From assembly GCA_023441965.1 (NCBI GenBank), contig JAEZNB010000107.1, positions 1 through 7,314 of the forward strand: a stretch of 7,314 nucleotides of DNA, written 5' to 3'. Numbering within the stretch: position 1 is the first letter of the stretch; each line of letters opens with the position of its first letter. Shown in pieces: positions 4,665 through 7,314 of this stretch. The position numbers were made by a program, and so were the translations under genes. This DNA is from Bacillota bacterium. Its GTDB lineage: Bacteria; Bacillota; Clostridia; Lachnospirales; Lachnospiraceae. The notes under the pieces are model-generated. The model was given only the letters and a program-made list of their open reading frames with translations. It had not been told where the DNA came from and searched no databases.

Positions 4665-5357
4665 ATGGATTGGTCACCCGTATGGATTTCACTACAGATT
4701 TCAATTCTGGCTACATTGATCACGGGAGTTCTGGGGATTTTCTGTGCCTGGAGGGTATACCGATCTGAGAGGAGAGGCAGAAGAATCCTTGATGTACTGC
4801 TTACCATACCCCTGGTGCTTCCGCCCACAGTGACAGGCTTTCTGCTGCTGATGCTATTCGGTAAGCACGGGTTTTTCGGCAATCCCTTGCAGCAGATTGG
4901 AATAAGGATTGTATTCACGAAGACGGCGGCTGTTCTTGCGGCTGTGACCGTCTCCTTCCCCCTGATGTACCGCTCTGCCAAAGCGGCCTTTGAGCAGGTG
5001 GACATCAGACTGGTCCAGGCGGCACAAACACTGGGAATGCCGGAATTCAGTATCTTCCGTAAGATTATCCTGCCCTTGGCTTTACCGGGGGTAATCTCCG
5101 GCGGGATATTATCCTTTGCCAGAGCTTTGGGCGAGTTTGGCGCTACACTCATGGTTGCCGGGAACATACCCGGAGTAACACAGACCCTGCCACAGGCGAT
5201 CTATATGCAGATTCAGGGTGGACGGACAGAGGAAGCCACAGGCTGGGTGCTGCTCCTGGTCACCATATCCTTTATCATGATACTCGGTATCAATGGAATT
5301 GCCTTACGAAAAATGAGATGGGAGAGGAAAGATCATGAGCTTACTGGTAAATCTTGA
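4665..5357 (+). CDS. modB: Molybdate ABC transporter permease ModB
   Basis: The 230-residue inner-membrane permease has the normal ModB length. It contains several hydrophobic segments, for example around 8-28, 44-65, 86-101, 135-150 and 193-214. The cytoplasmic coupling (EAA) loop is QAAQTLGMPEFSIFRKIILP (118-137). The ARALGEFGATLMVAGNIPG block (152-170), followed by TQTLPQAIY, is characteristic of ModB. It would form the translocation channel and dock two ModC ATPases. The ribosome site AGGAGG (4650-4655) lies in the last codons of modA, nine bases before the ATG. Its 3' end overlaps modC by 23 bases, which indicates tight translational coupling. Confidence 0.95.
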   Translation: MDWSPVWISLQISILATLITGVLGIFCAWRVYRSERRGRRILDVLLTIPLVLPPTVTGFLLLMLFGKHGFFGNPLQQIGIRIVFTKTAAVLAAVTVSFPLMYRSAKAAFEQVDIRLVQAAQTLGMPEFSIFRKIILPLALPGVISGGILSFARALGEFGATLMVAGNIPGVTQTLPQAIYMQIQGGRTEEATGWVLLLVTISFIMILGINGIALRKMRWERKDHELTGKS

Positions 5358-6378
5358 GAAGAAGTATAGGGATTTTACCCTGAATATAAGCTTTGAAGGC
5401 AGAGGGGAGCCCGTAGGGCTTTTAGGAGCCTCCGGCTGTGGGAAGAGCTTAACCTTAGGCTGCATTGCCGGAATCATTAGACCCGATCGGGGGAGGATCG
5501 TTCTGAATGACCGGGTTCTCTTTGATTCCGCCGGGGGAATCAATCTTTCTCCCAGACAGAGGAATATCGGTATGCTGTTCCAGAATTATGCCCTCTTTCC
5601 CCATATGACAGTCAGAGAGAACATCGGAGTAGGCGTTCGGACCAAGCAGCGTAGTAAGGAGCTGATCGGCAGATTGCTTTCCCTATTCCGCCTGGAGGGA
5701 CTGCAGGACAGATATCCGGGCCAGCTTTCGGGCGGAGAACAGCAGAGAACAGCCATGGCAAGGATGCTGGCCTATGAACCGGAGGTTTTGCTGCTGGATG
5801 AGCCCTTTTCGGCTCTGGACTCCCATCTGAAGGAGGAGCTGCAGCAGGAGCTGGCAGGAATTTTAAGAAATTATGGAGGGGAGTTCCTTATGGTATCCCA
5901 TAATACTGAGGAGCTTTACCGCTTTTGTGATACAATCGCTGTGATAGAACGAGGACTTCTCCTGGAATACGGCAGCAGCGACAGGATCTTCGAGAAACCG
6001 GCATATCATAAGACAGCCCTGCTGACCGGCTGTAAGAATATCTCCCGCGCTGTCAAAAAGTCGGAATATGAAGTGGAAGCCCTTGACTGGAAGCTTTGCC
6101 TGCAGACAGACCTGCCTGTGACTGAGGAGATCCGATATGTCGGTATCCGTCCGGAGGCACTCCGAGGCTGTCATGAGGCTGGTACGAACAGAGTCAGTGT
6201 TACCTTCCATCACTCCATTGCCGGGCCCCGAGATCTATGCCTGACCTTTCGGAGTAAGCATCATGCTGACAGCAACTATCTATTCTGGACGCTTCCTCTG
6301 AAGGAATGGAGGGAGAACGGACATAAGCCGCCGGATTATCTCGCTTTGCCAAAGGAGCACCTAATCCTCATGAAATAG
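5335..6378 (+). CDS. modC: Molybdate ABC transporter ATP-binding protein ModC
   Basis: This 347-residue ATPase energises molybdate import. Visible motifs are Walker A GASGCGKS (31-38), the Q-loop LFQNYALFPH (81-90), the ABC signature LSGGEQQR (131-138), Walker B VLLLDEP (151-157) and the H-loop SHN with His189. After the nucleotide-binding domain, TGCKNISRA (231-239) begins a C-terminal extension of about 110 residues containing YVGIRPEAL (268-276). This corresponds to the regulatory, oxyanion-sensing region typical of clostridial ModC proteins; a canonical TOBE fold cannot be confirmed by eye. The start ATG has GGAGAGGAAA (5321-5330) just before it and lies within modB. No clear terminator follows the stop, so some transcription may continue into the nifH leader. 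Confidence 0.93.
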   Translation: MSLLVNLEKKYRDFTLNISFEGRGEPVGLLGASGCGKSLTLGCIAGIIRPDRGRIVLNDRVLFDSAGGINLSPRQRNIGMLFQNYALFPHMTVRENIGVGVRTKQRSKELIGRLLSLFRLEGLQDRYPGQLSGGEQQRTAMARMLAYEPEVLLLDEPFSALDSHLKEELQQELAGILRNYGGEFLMVSHNTEELYRFCDTIAVIERGLLLEYGSSDRIFEKPAYHKTALLTGCKNISRAVKKSEYEVEALDWKLCLQTDLPVTEEIRYVGIRPEALRGCHEAGTNRVSVTFHHSIAGPRDLCLTFRSKHHADSNYLFWTLPLKEWRENGHKPPDYLALPKEHLILMK

Positions 6379-6425
6379 TAATATTGTGGAATTGTGCAAA
6401 AAAACATGCCCTCTAAACGTAATAT

Positions 6426-6453
6426 TTGACAATTCGGTGTATTGAAACATAAT
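6426..6453 (+). promoter_or_regulatory. Predicted sigma-A promoter for nifH
   Basis: Perfect TTGACA (6426-6431) and CATAAT (6448-6453) are separated by 16 bp. The predicted start near 6460 gives a leader of about 205 nt. No sigma-54 site (TGGCAC-N5-TTGCA type) was found here, so control of nifH would be sigma-A based with later regulation. Confidence 0.6.
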
Positions 6454-6459
6454 TCTCCG

Positions 6460-6606
6460 GATGATAGAATTGCACTCATAGAAATTACTAGTAATTGCTA
6501 AGTGCAGTCAGAAACAGCATGGAACCGGATACCTGCCAGGGGTAGGGTCGGAGCTCTTCCGGACAGAGACGTCACTCTTCATTTGAAGAAGTGGCGTTTT
6601 TCTTTT
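6460..6606 (+). promoter_or_regulatory. Structured nifH leader with terminator: candidate attenuator or riboswitch-like element
   Basis: Successive hairpins are predicted. The first is TGCACT/AGTGCA (6471-6476/6501-6506), enclosing AATTAC/GTAATT (6483-6488/6491-6496). The second is TACCT-GCCAG-GGGTA (6530-6544). The third is TCGGA-GCTCT-TCCGG (6548-6562), whose right arm can instead pair with CCGGA at 6525-6529. The intrinsic terminator follows. I could not match this to a named riboswitch class from memory. Confidence 0.5.
6569..6606 (+). terminator. Intrinsic terminator in the nifH leader
   Basis: ACGTCACTCTTC (6569-6580) pairs with GAAGAAGTGGCGT (6585-6597) through twelve pairs with one bulged A and one G-U, closing on ATTT. 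It is followed by TTTTTCTTTT (6597-6606). It sits between the predicted nifH promoter and the nifH start, 60 bases upstream of the ATG. It could also end modABC transcription. Confidence 0.85.
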
Positions 6607-6666
6607 AGGCAGAACATCCTATCAGGAAGGCGGGGTCAGCCGGTTAAAGAAAGGGAGGTTATTTCA

Positions 6667-7314
6667 ATGAGACAGGTTGCGATTTACGGTAAGGGCGGAA
6701 TAGGAAAATCCACCACGACACAGAACTTAACAGCCGGTTTGGGCGAGATGGGTAAGAACATCATGATTGTCGGCTGTGACCCCAAGGCAGATTCCACGAG
6801 ATTGATACTCGGTGGGCTGGCCCAGAAAACAGTACTTGATACCTTAAGGGAAGAGGGCGAGGATATTGACCTGGAATATATCATGAAGCAGGGCTTTGCA
6901 GGCATCCGCTGCGTGGAATCCGGTGGTCCCGAACCCGGCGTAGGCTGTGCAGGCCGTGGTATCATCACCTCCATTAATCTGCTGGAGCAGTTAGGAGCCT
7001 ATACGGAGGACCTGGATTATGTATTTTACGATGTACTTGGCGATGTAGTATGCGGCGGCTTTGCCATGCCGATCCGGGAGGGTAAGGCCCAGGAAATCTA
7101 TATCGTGGCCTCCGGTGAAATGATGGCCCTATATGCTGCCAATAACATCTCCAGAGGTATTCAGAAATATGCTTCCACCGGAGGTGTAAGGCTGGGAGGT
7201 ATCATCTGCAACTCCAGAAAGGTAGACGGAGAGGCAGAGCTGGTTAATGCATTTGCTAAGGAGCTGGGCTCCCAGATGATTCATTTTGTTCCGAGAGACA
7301 ATATGGTACAGAGG
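6667..7314 (+). CDS. nifH: Nitrogenase iron protein NifH (3' end outside the window)
   Basis: The 216 codons visible, open to the window end, encode the dinitrogenase reductase, an ATP-driven homodimer that passes electrons from its [4Fe-4S] cluster to the MoFe protein. The P-loop YGKGGIGKST spans 7-16. GCDPKADSTRLILGG (36-50) holds the switch I region. Cluster ligands are Cys94 in GPEPGVGCAGRG and Cys129 in DVLGDVVCGGFAMP. Arg97, next to Cys94, matches the residue that is ADP-ribosylated in some diazotrophs. The segment LGGLAQKTVLDTLREEGEDI (48-67) resembles NifH of strict anaerobes (often called cluster III) more than that of Azotobacter. An AnfH/VnfH identity is less likely but cannot be excluded without the downstream genes. 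About 55-60 residues are missing. The ribosome site GGGAGG (6653-6658) is eight bases before the ATG. Confidence 0.96.
   Translation, partial: MRQVAIYGKGGIGKSTTTQNLTAGLGEMGKNIMIVGCDPKADSTRLILGGLAQKTVLDTLREEGEDIDLEYIMKQGFAGIRCVESGGPEPGVGCAGRGIITSINLLEQLGAYTEDLDYVFYDVLGDVVCGGFAMPIREGKAQEIYIVASGEMMALYAANNISRGIQKYASTGGVRLGGIICNSRKVDGEAELVNAFAKELGSQMIHFVPRDNMVQR

Noticed and set aside
4487..5167. Minus-strand open frame of 226 codons
   Set aside because: It is antisense to modA and modB, both strongly identified. It lacks any family signature and results from codon bias of the true genes.
6459..6473. Possible GG...GC sigma-54 elements before nifH
   Set aside because: Spacing is 11 instead of 10 bases and the flanking bases do not fit the consensus.
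6520..6545. Cobalamin-riboswitch-like string (GGATACCTGCC)
   Set aside because: Only this short string resembles the end of a cobalamin element. The B12 box and the rest of the conserved core are missing and the leader is too short.
1..7314. CRISPR array, transposase or phage genes
   Set aside because: No regularly spaced repeats with unique spacers and no transposase, integrase or phage protein signatures were found on either strand.

Overview
The window looks like chromosomal DNA of an anaerobic, low-to-mid G+C Firmicute, most likely a Clostridia/Lachnospiraceae-type diazotroph (base composition judged by eye, not counted). The basis is inference: strong purine-rich Shine-Dalgarno sites, a tRNA without an encoded CCA end, DegV and HtpG of Clostridia type, and a NifH whose sequence resembles the group found in strict anaerobes.

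Layout. Positions 1-198 hold the 3' end of htpG (Hsp90 chaperone). Next comes a 390-bp gap that contains an almost fully palindromic 216-nt hairpin (221-436), a promoter and two perfect short palindromes. It leads into a degV-family fatty-acid-binding protein gene (590-1426). A tRNA-Pro(CGG) gene (1577-1650) has its own promoter and terminator, and is followed by a PAT-like GNAT acetyltransferase gene (1848-2345), also with its own promoter. A polysaccharide deacetylase gene runs convergently on the minus strand (2637-3335). A likely bidirectional terminator lies between these two convergent genes.

The right half is a molybdenum/nitrogen-fixation module. A strong sigma-A promoter at 3458-3487 is followed by a short structured RNA and a strong intrinsic terminator (3575-3608). 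After that come modA (3762-4658), modB (4665-5357) and modC (5335-6378), a tightly packed molybdate ABC importer operon. A 288-bp gap then carries another promoter, several hairpins and another intrinsic terminator (6569-6606) ahead of nifH (6667 to the window end, incomplete). Molybdate imported by ModABC would supply FeMo-cofactor for the nitrogenase whose reductase is encoded by nifH, so the adjacency makes biological sense.

The most notable non-coding signals are four. (1) The 216-nt hairpin after htpG has six G-U wobbles and no A-C mismatches when read as plus-strand RNA. (2) The nifH leader and (3) the modA leader each have a promoter and terminator ahead of the start codon, which suggests regulated read-through (attenuator or riboswitch-like), or a separate small RNA in the modA case. 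(4) A 12-bp x 7 tandem repeat is translated into a basic extension before the ModA lipoprotein signal. No CRISPR array, transposase gene or defence system is visible.
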